Shown here: piece after piece, positions 26,867-35,468 of the stretch | How the letters are laid out: every line of letters begins with the position of its first letter | How positions within the stretch are numbered: position 1 is the stretch's first letter | NCBI GenBank assembly: GCA_038206385.1 | Contig: JBBRAW010000003.1 | Coordinates: 21,467-85,466 of the forward strand | Direction: 5' to 3' | Source of the DNA: JANXSD01 sp038206385 | Lineage (GTDB): Bacteria; Bacteroidota; Bacteroidia; AKYH767-A; OLB10 | Length of the DNA stretch: 64,000 nucleotides | Notes under the pieces: model-generated | Databases searched by the model: none | Told to the model about the DNA's origin: nothing | What the model saw: only the letters and a program-made list of their open reading frames with translations | Position numbers and translations under genes: made by a program

Positions 26867-27166
26867 TTAAAAAATCACAGAAAATGCTATCAAGAAGGTA
26901 ATCATAAATACCAATAGTAAAGCGATGATGAATATGTTATCAGCAATAAACTCATACCTTATTAAGAATTTTGGATTGTTAGTTCGAATGGAGAGAAACG
27001 AAAACAGACTAGATATCATTAACAATATTGCAGCAACTCCTGTCAGCTCATCAATTATTGATACTTCACTATACTTGGAGATTTTTAATGACGTTAATAC
27101 TACCAAACAAAACCCCAATAAGTTAGATGAAGTATTTAATATATGAGAAGATTTATTAGATGACAT
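26867..27166 (-). CDS. Small membrane protein of unknown function
   Basis: This 99-residue protein starts at ATG 27166 (MSSNKSSHIL); a TTG two codons upstream is less likely. It has three hydrophobic segments: LGFCLVVLTSL, GVAAILLMISSLFSFLSI and NIFIIALLLVFMITFLIAFSVIF. No family is recognised with confidence. It lies just downstream of the DUF1003 gene on the same strand (66 nt gap), so they may be expressed together. Confidence 0.5.
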   Translation of the reverse strand: MSSNKSSHILNTSSNLLGFCLVVLTSLKISKYSEVSIIDELTGVAAILLMISSLFSFLSIRTNNPKFLIRYEFIADNIFIIALLLVFMITFLIAFSVIF

Positions 27167-27232
27167 TTGCAAATTAGGTATTTTTCAAATCGAGTTTATA
27201 TTCTTCCGGTCATGTCGAATAGTAATTCAATA

Positions 27233-27652
27233 TTACATTCTATTTTTTTTCATTTCTTCCAACATTTGAATAATCTTATCCAGCTTTTTAAGTTCGATCG
27301 CGTCTAATGTGACTTGAAGTGCTTCAATTTCCCTTTTAGCATCCAAATTAGTTTGATAGTCGGCCTTTGCTTGTATACGATCTCTTTCATTCTGCCGATT
27401 TTGAGCCATCATAATGATAGGGGCTGCATAAGCGGCTTGTGTGGAAAACAATAAATTAAGAAGTATAAAAGGATACACGTCCCAATGATTCACGAAGCCT
27501 AAAACATTTAATCCCATCCAGAGGATAACAAGTAATGTTTGAATGATGATGAAGCGCCAAGAGCCCATCCCATTGGCAACCTTATCCGCTAAGCGTTGTC
27601 CAAATCCTAATGATTCATCATGCTCTTCATGCCATGTTTGCTTTTTTGTCAT
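27233..27652 (-). CDS. DUF1003 family membrane protein
   Basis: The 139-residue protein matches the DUF1003 pattern: a short N-terminus, GSWRFIIIQTLLVILWMGLN as first membrane helix, PFILLNLLFSTQAAYAAPII as second, then MMAQNRQNERDRIQAKADYQ and a long charged coiled-coil tail. The conserved stretch QAAYAAPIIMMAQNRQ is diagnostic. It sits in the inner membrane. The family's biochemical role is not established. Confidence 0.88.
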   Translation of the reverse strand: MTKKQTWHEEHDESLGFGQRLADKVANGMGSWRFIIIQTLLVILWMGLNVLGFVNHWDVYPFILLNLLFSTQAAYAAPIIMMAQNRQNERDRIQAKADYQTNLDAKREIEALQVTLDAIELKKLDKIIQMLEEMKKNRM

Positions 27653-27980
27653 CTTGATTACGAATTAGATTTTAATTAATTAGATAAAAATAATTGAGCT
27701 TTTACAAACTAAAATGAAATTTAAATTAATGATCACAAATACTAGTAATAAAAAAATATTTACGCTTAATTTTTTAGTGGGGACAGTCCAAATATCTAAA
27801 TTTTTATCGAGGATTCCGTATTACGATTAAATTCAGAAATTCAGGCCTCTCCTTCGCCCTTCGAAGGAGGGATTTTAAATTTACGATATCTAATGGGATT
27901 TTATTTCCAAGTAAAAACTTAAACTTAACCACGTGCGGCTGTGGTCAAGCTGAAATAAATTAAAAATTAGAAATTAAAAA

Positions 27981-28280
27981 TTATCCCGAAGGGACCACTA
28001 TGTGGCGAATTACGACAAAGAGCTACTTTGTTGAAATTTATGTAACAATTTTATCGTGATTGTATTTTGAAGTCCTGATAACTATTGGTTACGCTTGTGT
28101 GGTGTTCTTTGGTTACTTTCTTTTGCCCACCAAAATGAATTTAAAAACACCCCGAAGGGGCCACTATGTGGCGAATTATCCCGAAGGGACCACTATGTGG
28201 CGAATTACGTTGGACAAGAGATATTTGAGTATAACCAAGTAAGTGCGTTGTGGTCAAGCATAAGTGCGAACTATCAATTG
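27981..28280. repeat. Dispersed CCCGAAGGG/CACTATGTGGCGAATTA repeats, copies 2-4
   Basis: Copies begin at 27981, 28150 and 28177; the last two are in tandem. Each combines a CCCGAAGGG mini-hairpin with CCACTATGTGG, another small hairpin, and then CGAATTA. The last copy continues into the same tail as the copy at 25464 (ATAACCAAGT...GTCAAGC...GAACTATCAATT). Confidence 0.75.
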
Positions 28281-28427
28281 ATGTACCGATGACGTAAATA
28301 GAAAGTACTGCCATTTTGCTTTCACTTAATAGCCTTTTTAGTTTGCATATTGTTCAAGTGATAGTTGGTTACGCTTGTGTGCTTTTCTTTTGTCACTTTC
28401 TTTTGCCCACCAAAAGAAAGTGACAAA
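28077..28427. repeat. Pair of 60-bp direct repeats
   Basis: TTGGTTACGCTTGTGTG followed by a C/T-rich tract and CTTTCTTTTGCCCACCAAAA occurs at about 28084-28135 and again at 28366-28415. The second copy goes on to close a palindrome, TGTCACTTTCTTTTG facing CAAAAGAAAGTGACA. The two copies bracket the CACTATGTGG repeats. Confidence 0.7.
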
Positions 28428-28574
28428 ACAAAATAGGATAACAAATATTTATTAAAGCACAAATCAAAATCGATAGGCGAAAAATAATTTAACTAACCTC
28501 CAACATAATCATTCCATCTAATTTCCAAATACACAAAACAAATAAAGAGGAAATCACTCCTCTTTATTATTCCG

Positions 28575-28648
28575 TGGAGAATACCGGGATCGAACCGGTC
28601 ACCTCTTGCATGCCATGCAAACGCTCTAGCCAGATGAGCTAATTCCCC
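28575..28648 (-). tRNA. tRNA-Ala (anticodon GGC)
   Basis: The 74-nt minus-strand sequence folds as a cloverleaf. The acceptor stem is GGGGAAT/ATTCTCC, the D arm contains TAGCTC...GAGC, the anticodon stem TTTGC/GCAAG encloses ATGGCAT (anticodon GGC), and the T arm is CCGGTTCGATCCCGG. The discriminator base is A. CCA is not encoded and must be added after transcription. Confidence 0.95.
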
Positions 28649-28732
28649 ATGAAATTTAATTCCAATACTTAAAATAAATTACCCTTTAGGGAATAAAATA
28701 TAAAGAACTATTTTAATGCAATCATAGTAAAA

Positions 28733-30013
28733 TTATTCAGCAGTAACCCATTTCGAATTACCATAAATACCTTTTACTTTTCCTCTAAATTTCATATCAA
28801 TAAATGGCGTATTCCTCGATAATGATTTAATGTGTTTTGTTGTGAATTCCCATTCTTCATTTCTGTTGAACAAAGTACATTCTGCCTTTTGATTTTCTTG
28901 AATCGATAATGATGGCAGTCCTAAAATTTTGCGAGGATTACTACTGAGTAACGTTGCAATTAATTTGGGAGTACTTCTTTTTCCTAAAGCTTTTTGTAAC
29001 ACTCCAAAAGCTGATTCTAATCCGATCATACCAAAAGCAGCAAAATCAAATTCAACAACTTTAGATTCTGGATCTTCAGGAGAATGATCACTTACTACTA
29101 CATCAATTGTTCCATCAAGAAGCGCATCAACCAATGCTATACGATCAGCTTCAGAACGCAATGGTGGCTTTACTTTATAGTTAGTATCAAAATCATTTAG
29201 TGCATCATCACTCAGCAATAAATGATATACATAAACCTCAGCAGAAATTTTAACACCTCTCGCTTTTGCATTACGAATTACTTCCACTGCTGTTTTACTG
29301 CTTACACCAGAAATATGTAAATGTTGACCAGTATATTCTGTTAAAGATACTAATCGTTGCACATCAATTTCTTCGGCTATGGATGGTGACCCTTTAAAAC
29401 CAAGTAGCGTTGTAACAGCGCTTTCATTTGCGATGTTCTCTCTCGATAATCCTATATCATCTGCAAAAGCGATAATTCTTGTTTTTATATTTCCAGCATA
29501 TTGCATGGCACGCATCATCACTCCACTATCCGCTACTGAATGTTTATCATCACAGAAAGCAATTGCACCGCCCAATTGCATATCGTATAATTCATTGAGT
29601 TCTTTGCCAGCATGATTTTTTGTCAATGCGCCTGCTTGAAAAACTGTAACTGCATTGGCCTCACTTTTTCTCATTACAAATTCAACATCTGATCGAGTTT
29701 GAATTTCAGGTTTCGTAGATGGCATTAAAAGTACCGCCGTAAATCCTCCTTGTGCAGCCGCTGCTTGTCCACTAACAATTGTTTCTTTTTGTTCCTCACC
29801 AGGCTGACGAAAATTGGAACGCATATCCAACCAACCGATACTAAGGCAACAGTTTTTTCCGTCAATTATTTCTGTATCAGCTGGAATTTTTTCTTTTGAT
29901 ATTGAACTTGCAATCGTATGATAACTTCCATTCACAATAAATACGTCAACAATTTTTCCATTGAATGCTGATGTCGGATCAACGATTTCCACTTGACGAA
30001 TCAATAGTTTCAT
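28733..30013 (-). CDS. Dihydroorotase-like protein lacking metal ligands
   Basis: The 426-residue protein has the amidohydrolase layout of type I dihydroorotase, which closes carbamoyl-aspartate to dihydroorotate in pyrimidine synthesis. Several active-site metal ligands are missing. The usual DxHxHLREPG is LDMRSNFRQPG here, the HCED region reads AFADDIG, the second His of HxxHVST is Gly (LHISGVSS), and TDHAPH is SDHSPED. The fold-defining parts (GGFTAVLLMPSTKP, FDTNYKVKPPLRS) are kept. Such a protein is probably catalytically dead and may be a structural partner, as known for the PyrC' subunit of some aspartate transcarbamoylases. Its start overlaps the stop of the upstream BatA-type gene (ATGA). 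Confidence 0.8.
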   Translation of the reverse strand: MKLLIRQVEIVDPTSAFNGKIVDVFIVNGSYHTIASSISKEKIPADTEIIDGKNCCLSIGWLDMRSNFRQPGEEQKETIVSGQAAAAQGGFTAVLLMPSTKPEIQTRSDVEFVMRKSEANAVTVFQAGALTKNHAGKELNELYDMQLGGAIAFCDDKHSVADSGVMMRAMQYAGNIKTRIIAFADDIGLSRENIANESAVTTLLGFKGSPSIAEEIDVQRLVSLTEYTGQHLHISGVSSKTAVEVIRNAKARGVKISAEVYVYHLLLSDDALNDFDTNYKVKPPLRSEADRIALVDALLDGTIDVVVSDHSPEDPESKVVEFDFAAFGMIGLESAFGVLQKALGKRSTPKLIATLLSSNPRKILGLPSLSIQENQKAECTLFNRNEEWEFTTKHIKSLSRNTPFIDMKFRGKVKGIYGNSKWVTAE

Positions 30014-32058
30014 GCAGCTTTCCAGAATCTTAGAATAATTGTTTCAGCTAATAAGAAAAACAATGCGAGCAATATGCAATATTTCCATAAAGCAATTCCT
30101 TCAGCCATTTGATTTAATGTTTTTGTAAGATCTGTTGCATTGGGTTTAAAAAACTGCATCTGACTTAAATGTGCGGCATCACCTTTGGCAGAAATTTCTT
30201 CGGCAGATAAATACGTTAACACGGATTCTTTACGATCATAATTGAATGCAATAACAGCAGCTATTCCTTGCGCAGAATTTAATTCATAAGAACCTGCTTG
30301 ATTCACTTGTCCAGAAGTATTTATTTGAATTCCACCAGCAACATTTCGATGCGCAGGAATTAAATCTACTTTTAAATTTTTATTTACAAGATGAAATGTC
30401 TCATCTGCTCCAATACTTACTCGATCTAATTCAATTGGCAACTCTCGTCCAAGTGTGTAGGAGAAAGCAGGCTGACGCATACTTAACAATGCCATCTTAT
30501 AAAGTACAGGAACAATCATCGCATGACGCGCTAAATTGCTAAAGCCAGGATTCAATGGTACTGAAAAAAGATAAATAGTTCCTTTCCCTAAAGTATATTC
30601 TGTTAATAAAGGATCACCACCTTGCAATTGCATCAACACTAATCTACTTGCACTTCCTTTCGATAATGGAAAATGTTTTAATGTAACTGGATAATCAATA
30701 GCATCTGAAGATCGTTTGTTGTTGTCAAATACATCAACAAATAATGGATGTTTAGTATCCACACGTTCTACCTTATCAATAGCAGTAACAGCTGGTGAGA
30801 ATGCATCCCCTTTCAAAAAAGAATTATAACTTGCTAAATCGGAAAGGCTATCAGGAAAAATAACAATTGATCCACCACCAATTAAATATTTCTCTAACTC
30901 TTGACTTAGTCCAGAAGATAATGATGGTATCTCATTTAGAATCACTAAATCTTGCTGTGGCAATTGCGAATAATCCACCTGACTAGAAGCCGATTTATTA
31001 AAGATAAAGAAATCATCTTTACCAAATAATGCATTTAAGTAAGGACCTGTTTCATGCCCATCAATACTTAAAACTTTTAATTTCTCTTTAACTTCAAATG
31101 CTAAATAATATGTATCATCAAATGTTATTGGCTGATCCGTAATTTGCACTTCAGTACTTTGCCAACCAGGAGTATTAACAGTAAAATTTAATGAAGTAAC
31201 TACTGATTGTCCAGCAGGAATCGGTGTACTTGCAACTGCACGTTGACTGCCATTAACGATTAACCGAATAGGTACATTTTCAGCAACTTTATCACCACTG
31301 TTACTTATTTTCACAAATAAATTTACTGGTCTGTTTAATTGCACTACTGGACTTTCTAACCAACAAGAGTCTATAAAAATATTTGAAACAGCTTGTACAG
31401 GTAATGAAACAATATTTAAACCAAGTGATGAATCAGATTTAATATTTTCAATATCTGAAGTACTACTTTGGAAATCACTTATTAGAAATGATTGTTTACT
31501 GTCATCTTTAGATTGATTTAATGCTTCTTCTTGTCGAGATACGACTGATGATAACATTCGAGAAACTGGAGAAACTTTCACATGATCTAGCTCTTCTAAA
31601 AATTCATCACGACTAAACAATCGCTGATGTACTGCTTCAAAATCGTTTGTTAGCAATTGGAATTTTGTAGATGCTGAATATGCTGATGCAATCTCTCTTG
31701 CTTTACGACGAGCAACATCCAATAATGTTCCTTCACGAGTAATCCCTTCCATACTGAAAGAATTATCAACATAAATACTTACCGAACGATTGGCAGAACG
31801 ATTAGCTGCTTTACCAACAGGAATAATTGGCTGGGCAAATGCAAGTACTAAAAATATTACAGCGAGAATTCTGCAAGCAAGCACAAGTAAATGTTTTAAA
31901 CGACTTAAGCGAGTAGTTTCTTCCTTTAACTCTTGTAGAAAACGAACATTGGTAAAATATGCCTTCTTGAACTTCCGAAAATTAAAGAGATGGATAAGAA
32001 TAGGAATTGCAACGAGTGAAAGGGCAAAGAGGAATGTTGGGATTAGAAAGCTGATCAC
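30010..32058 (-). CDS. BatA-domain membrane protein with vWA-like region
   Basis: The 682-residue protein starts with the double-transmembrane BatA domain (PTFLFALSLVAIPILIHLFNF, then RLKHLLVLACRILAVIFLVLAFAQPI). A von Willebrand A-like domain follows, with VSIYVDNSFSMEG (DxSxS-like metal site) and SFLISDFQSS. Large beta-rich periplasmic parts come next, and a C-terminal helix (LWKYCILLALFFLLAETIIL) returns to the membrane. Proteins of this kind are common in Bacteroidota and are thought to act in envelope stress or assembly. Their biochemical role is unknown. It is coupled to the dihydroorotase-like gene by a 4-bp overlap. Confidence 0.82.
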   Translation of the reverse strand: MISFLIPTFLFALSLVAIPILIHLFNFRKFKKAYFTNVRFLQELKEETTRLSRLKHLLVLACRILAVIFLVLAFAQPIIPVGKAANRSANRSVSIYVDNSFSMEGITREGTLLDVARRKAREIASAYSASTKFQLLTNDFEAVHQRLFSRDEFLEELDHVKVSPVSRMLSSVVSRQEEALNQSKDDSKQSFLISDFQSSTSDIENIKSDSSLGLNIVSLPVQAVSNIFIDSCWLESPVVQLNRPVNLFVKISNSGDKVAENVPIRLIVNGSQRAVASTPIPAGQSVVTSLNFTVNTPGWQSTEVQITDQPITFDDTYYLAFEVKEKLKVLSIDGHETGPYLNALFGKDDFFIFNKSASSQVDYSQLPQQDLVILNEIPSLSSGLSQELEKYLIGGGSIVIFPDSLSDLASYNSFLKGDAFSPAVTAIDKVERVDTKHPLFVDVFDNNKRSSDAIDYPVTLKHFPLSKGSASRLVLMQLQGGDPLLTEYTLGKGTIYLFSVPLNPGFSNLARHAMIVPVLYKMALLSMRQPAFSYTLGRELPIELDRVSIGADETFHLVNKNLKVDLIPAHRNVAGGIQINTSGQVNQAGSYELNSAQGIAAVIAFNYDRKESVLTYLSAEEISAKGDAAHLSQMQFFKPNATDLTKTLNQMAEGIALWKYCILLALFFLLAETIILRFWKAA

Positions 32059-32481
32059 AGGTTTTAGCTATTACCCTGCGAAAATAGTAATTCCTAGTCA
32101 ATTTGCCAATGATAATTTGAAATCACGATAGCTATCAGGTTAGTATTTTAAAAGTTAGATACTATTCGAAAAATCTAAAGCATTCATTTGACTCAATAAT
32201 TTTCAAAGTTTACATACTGACACATTTAATTATTATTGAAAATGTTAGATGACATTCCTTGTGAATTTAATTTTGTGTTGCAACGAAAAACTGGAAAGTG
32301 CGTTTGAAATAATAGTTATTAAACATTAGGAATAAATATTAAAAGTGATCACAATACTTGATAGAATTATGAATCAACCTTTTAACCAACGTTCTTATTA
32401 ACACTTGTATGTAGAATTCTATTTTATACTTTCTAACAAAGATCCATTAACATTCCGTTATCTTAGAAAAAACAAGCGCAC
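32059..32481. other. Divergent intergenic region upstream of the PhoH gene
   Basis: These 423 bp separate the BatA-type gene (minus) from the PIN-PhoH gene (plus) and show no coding frame. A GATAGCTATC palindrome core sits near 32130. TATCTTAG at 32459-32466 is a 7-of-8 match to the -7 box and precedes the PhoH ATG by 15 nt, without a clear -33 element. Confidence 0.45.
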
Positions 32482-33846
32482 ATGGCTCGAGCAATAACTA
32501 CTACAAAAGAAAAAGACCGCAAAATTTTTGTTCTTGATACTTCTGCTATTTTATTTGATCATAATGCCTATTTTAATTTTAAGGAGCATGATGTTGCAAT
32601 ACCAATTACTGTTCTCGAAGAAATTGATCGTTTTAAAAAAGGAAATGATGTTATAAATTTTGAGGCAAGGGAATTCATTCGAAGTATTGATAAACTTTCG
32701 GGAAACTTTTCACTGCAAGATTGGATTCCATTGAATGGACCTACTAAAGGCAAATTTCGAGTATTGATGAATGAGAAATCGAGTAAGATCGATGCTGATA
32801 TTGTTTTTGGTGAAAAGAAAGCAGATCATCGAATTCTCAATGCTGCATTATCAATTCAAAGTGAATATCCTCATCGTAAAGTTGTATTAATAAGCAAGGA
32901 TATAAATCTGAGGTTAAAGGCTAAATCATTAAATCTAGCTGCTGAAGATTACCAAACAGGAAAAGTTAAAGATATCAGTGAGCTTTATACAGGTAAATCA
33001 CTTGTTGAAAATTTAAGCAAGAAAGTTATCGATAAGATTTACCAAGATGGATGGTGTGCATGGAAAGATGTGGTGAAAGAAAGGCCACAAAACAATCATT
33101 ACTTTATTTTAAGAGGTAAATCAGATAGTGGATCTGCTTCTGCGCTGGGATATTTTAATCCGCAAAATGAACGTATTGAACGCGTAAATAAAGAAGCCGC
33201 TGCTGGTATTCGTCCGCGAAATGCAGAACAAGCTTTTGCGATGCACGCTGTGTTAAACCCAAACATTTTGCTTACAACAATTATGGGCGTTGCAGGTACT
33301 GGTAAAACATTACTTGCTTTAGCTTCTGCGATGGAACAAAAAAGTAAGTACCGACAAATATTTCTTGCGCGACCAATTGTTCCTCTAAGCAACAAAGACA
33401 TTGGATTTCTTCCTGGTGATATTAAATCGAAAATCAATCCATACATGGAGCCATTGTGGGATAATTTAAAATTTATTCAAAGCCAATATCGTGAGACTGA
33501 TAAAGAATTTCAGAAAATAAATGACATGGTGGAAAATGAAAAATTACATATCACACCATTGGCATATATTAGAGGAAGAAGCTTGAGCAATATTTGTTTC
33601 ATTATTGATGAAGCACAAAATTTAACGCCTCATGAAGTAAAAACGATCATTACACGAGCAGGTGAAGGAACGAAAATTATTTTCACTGGAGATATTTTTC
33701 AGATTGATACTCCATATTTGGATTCACATAGTAATGGTCTAAGTACTTTGATAGACAAAATGAAAAATCAAGCATTGTATGCCCATATTACGCTTGAGAA
33801 AGGAGAAAGAAGTGAGTTGGCAAATCTCGCAGGAACATTGTTGTAA
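32482..33846 (+). CDS. PIN domain-PhoH family ATPase
   Basis: The 454-residue protein joins an N-terminal PIN nuclease-like domain (KIFVLDTSAILFDHNAYF, VLEEIDRFKKG, ADIVFGEKKADHRIL, about residues 13-150) to a PhoH ATPase domain. The PhoH part has Walker A GVAGTGKT at residues 269-276, RPIVPLSNKDIGFLPG, and Walker B ICFIIDEAQNLTPHE. The closest known architecture is PhoH2/YlaK, whose members act as RNA-dependent ATPases or RNases. Acidic PIN residues are kept, so nuclease activity is plausible. It stands alone and ends at a bidirectional terminator. Confidence 0.9.
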   Translation: MARAITTTKEKDRKIFVLDTSAILFDHNAYFNFKEHDVAIPITVLEEIDRFKKGNDVINFEAREFIRSIDKLSGNFSLQDWIPLNGPTKGKFRVLMNEKSSKIDADIVFGEKKADHRILNAALSIQSEYPHRKVVLISKDINLRLKAKSLNLAAEDYQTGKVKDISELYTGKSLVENLSKKVIDKIYQDGWCAWKDVVKERPQNNHYFILRGKSDSGSASALGYFNPQNERIERVNKEAAAGIRPRNAEQAFAMHAVLNPNILLTTIMGVAGTGKTLLALASAMEQKSKYRQIFLARPIVPLSNKDIGFLPGDIKSKINPYMEPLWDNLKFIQSQYRETDKEFQKINDMVENEKLHITPLAYIRGRSLSNICFIIDEAQNLTPHEVKTIITRAGEGTKIIFTGDIFQIDTPYLDSHSNGLSTLIDKMKNQALYAHITLEKGERSELANLAGTLL

Positions 33847-33866
33847 TGATTATTACAATTTAATTA

Positions 33867-33909
33867 AAAAGCCCTGAAGTCTGACGAATGTCTGGACTTC
33901 AGGGCTTTT
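33867..33909. terminator. Bidirectional intrinsic terminator after the PhoH gene
   Basis: AAAAGCCCTGAAGTC pairs with GACTTCAGGGCTTTT over 15 bp around a 13-nt loop. It serves both the PhoH gene and the convergent lipoprotein gene. Confidence 0.9.
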
Positions 33910-33925
33910 AAAATTTATAAATGAA

Positions 33926-34231
33926 TTATTTGCCTTTGGCCTTGTCCATCATTTTATCACCTGATTTCTTTGCTTTATCCATTGCTTTATCTGCATGATT
34001 TTTTGCAGTATCAGCAACAGCGGTAACAGTGCTATCCACTTTGTTCATTGCAGTATCAACAGTTGCAGCAGCAGCAGTTGCAGCTTCTTCAGCAGCTTGC
34101 ATCGCAGATTCAGCAGCAGCAGTTGAGTCAGCTATACGTTTTTCGTCAGCTGCTTTTTGTTCAGCACTTGGACCACAAGCCACAAGAGAAAACATTCCAG
34201 CAATCATTGCTAGTGTAAATATTTTTTTCAT
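33926..34231 (-). CDS. Small Ala/Lys-rich lipoprotein
   Basis: This 101-residue protein has a lipoprotein signal peptide with lipobox LVAC (Cys19). The mature part is a low-complexity, Ala- and Lys/Asp-rich helix with repeats like DSTAAAESAMQAAEEAATAAA and KAMDKAKKSG, which predict a long coiled coil. It resembles the neighbouring gene at 34258-34593 over the signal, lipobox and CGPSAEQKAA/CGPSAEEKAA start, so the two are tandem paralogues. A structural, Lpp-like or stress role at the envelope is possible but unproven. Confidence 0.7.
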   Translation of the reverse strand: MKKIFTLAMIAGMFSLVACGPSAEQKAADEKRIADSTAAAESAMQAAEEAATAAAATVDTAMNKVDSTVTAVADTAKNHADKAMDKAKKSGDKMMDKAKGK

Positions 34232-34257
34232 TTTAATTTATCTGAATATTTTTAGTA

Positions 34258-34593
34258 TTAACCTTTACCTTGACCAGCTTTAACATCTTTAGGCTTAATA
34301 GTTGGCTTAACCGGTTTAATTGTTGGCTTTTTAACCTTGTTTTTTAAACCTGCAATTGAATCAGCACTCATTTTAGCAGCAACCGAATCAGCGGCCATTT
34401 TAGCAGCACTTGCCATGCTATCAGCTTGCATTTTCTGCACCTGCATCATAGAATCTTGAACTCTAGCTGATGCAACAGCAGCAATAGAGTCAGCGGCTAA
34501 CTTTTCTTTAGCAGCTTTTTCTTCAGCGCTAGGTCCGCATGCAACAAAAGCCATCATTCCGGCTCCGATCATAAGTAGAGAAATTTTTTTCAT
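34258..34593 (-). CDS. Small Ala-rich lipoprotein, paralogue of the downstream gene
   Basis: The 111-residue protein has lipobox FVAC and a mature N-terminus CGPSAEEKAAKEKLAADS. An Ala/Met/Asp/Ser helical repeat (QADSMASAAKMAADSVAAKM) follows, and then a Lys/Pro tail (KPTIKPVKPTIKPK). The tail differs from its paralogue and could cross or contact peptidoglycan. The gene is preceded by a very good promoter (34614-34644), and 26 nt separate it from the next gene, so both are probably cotranscribed. Confidence 0.7.
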   Translation of the reverse strand: MKKISLLMIGAGMMAFVACGPSAEEKAAKEKLAADSIAAVASARVQDSMMQVQKMQADSMASAAKMAADSVAAKMSADSIAGLKNKVKKPTIKPVKPTIKPKDVKAGQGKG

Positions 34594-34613
34594 TTATTTT
34601 GAATTTGGAGGCA

Positions 34614-34644
34614 CAAAGGTATAAATCAAATTCTTATGAGCAAA
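34614..34644 (-). promoter_or_regulatory. Promoter of the small lipoprotein pair
   Basis: The minus strand has TTTG (34644-34641), exactly 19 nt, then TACCTTTG (34621-34614), the textbook Bacteroidota housekeeping promoter. Transcription would start about 14 nt before ATG 34593. Confidence 0.75.
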
Positions 34645-34722
34645 TTGAATTTTAACAATCATTTACTTTAATTAAAATGTATTTTTATACCTTTACCCTT
34701 TCAAAAAAAATATCAAAATAAA

Positions 34723-35388
34723 ATGAAAAAAATTCTTCTATCTGCCCTCTTACTTGCAGCCACTGCAACTCTTTACACAGGATGTAAAAAAGATAGCGAC
34801 ACAACAGGTCCAGTAATTACTATTGATGGCAATAATCCAGATTACAGTATTTTAAAATTGACTTATACTGACGCAGGTGCAACGGCAAATGATGATGTTG
34901 ATGGAATGGTACTTACTACCTCAACTGATAACGTTAACAATCTTTTAGCAGGTTCTTATGTAGTAACCTATACAGCTAAGGATAAAGCGGGTAATTCTAG
35001 TACTGAAATCCGTGATGTGAATGTTGTAAATATGAGTGGATCTTATGCAGCAAAAGATACTTGTTATATCATACCAGCAGATACAGCATCACATTATACT
35101 GAAACAGTAACTGTTGCAACAGCAAATATAAACTTCTCAAGATTCGGCAATTATGATAATGGAGCTGTTTATGGAACAATATTAGGTAACCATACTGATG
35201 GTTATACTATTGTTATTCCAAATCAAACTGTTCTTTGTGGTATGATTCCAGTAAATCGTATTTTCTCTGGAACAGGAACGATTTCTTTTGCAACAAATGG
35301 AACTACAGTTGTTAGAACTATGATAGTTAATTTTACTGAAGTAACAAATGGAACGACAGCGAACTGTACTGATACCTATATAAAGTAA
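34723..35388 (+). CDS. Lipoprotein with DUF5011/Ig-like domain
   Basis: The 221-residue protein has a lipoprotein signal with lipobox YTGC (Cys21) followed by KKDSDTTGP. Residues about 29-105 (PVITIDGNNPDYSILKLTYT...AGSYVVTYTAKDKAGN) match the DUF5011/HYR-like Ig fold of surface proteins. The rest is beta-rich and has paired Cys and Thr/Asn runs. It probably sits at the outer membrane. The ligand is unknown. A strong terminator follows. Confidence 0.75.
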   Translation: MKKILLSALLLAATATLYTGCKKDSDTTGPVITIDGNNPDYSILKLTYTDAGATANDDVDGMVLTTSTDNVNNLLAGSYVVTYTAKDKAGNSSTEIRDVNVVNMSGSYAAKDTCYIIPADTASHYTETVTVATANINFSRFGNYDNGAVYGTILGNHTDGYTIVIPNQTVLCGMIPVNRIFSGTGTISFATNGTTVVRTMIVNFTEVTNGTTANCTDTYIK

Positions 35389-35408
35389 TTATTAATTAAT
35401 CAATAAAT

Positions 35409-35440
35409 AATAGCCCTGTAGTAGACACTACAGGGCTATT
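35409..35440. terminator. Intrinsic terminator after the DUF5011 lipoprotein gene
   Basis: AATAGCCCTGTAGT and ACTACAGGGCTATT form a perfect 14-bp stem with loop AGAC, followed by a T-rich run. It can act in both directions and so also closes the small minus-strand gene at 35469. Confidence 0.92.
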
Positions 35441-35468
35441 ATTTTTCTGTAAACTATTAATTTTATGG

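Larger units (their letters stand above)
27653..28574. other. Gene-poor gap filled with dispersed repeats
   Basis: No convincing gene is present in these 920 bp. From left to right there is a GC-richer palindromic repeat near 27843 (related to the inverted copy near 12414), CACTATGTGGCGAATTA repeats at 27981-28012, 28150-28178 and 28177-28208, and a pair of 60-bp direct repeats at 28077 and 28359. Two short overlapping frames near 28060-28292 read straight through the repeats and are not credible proteins. Confidence 0.65.

Noticed and set aside
28060..28292. Two overlapping short plus-strand frames
   Set aside because: Both run straight through the dispersed repeats, and their repeated peptide (GHYV/LCGELS) is only a translation of the repeat.
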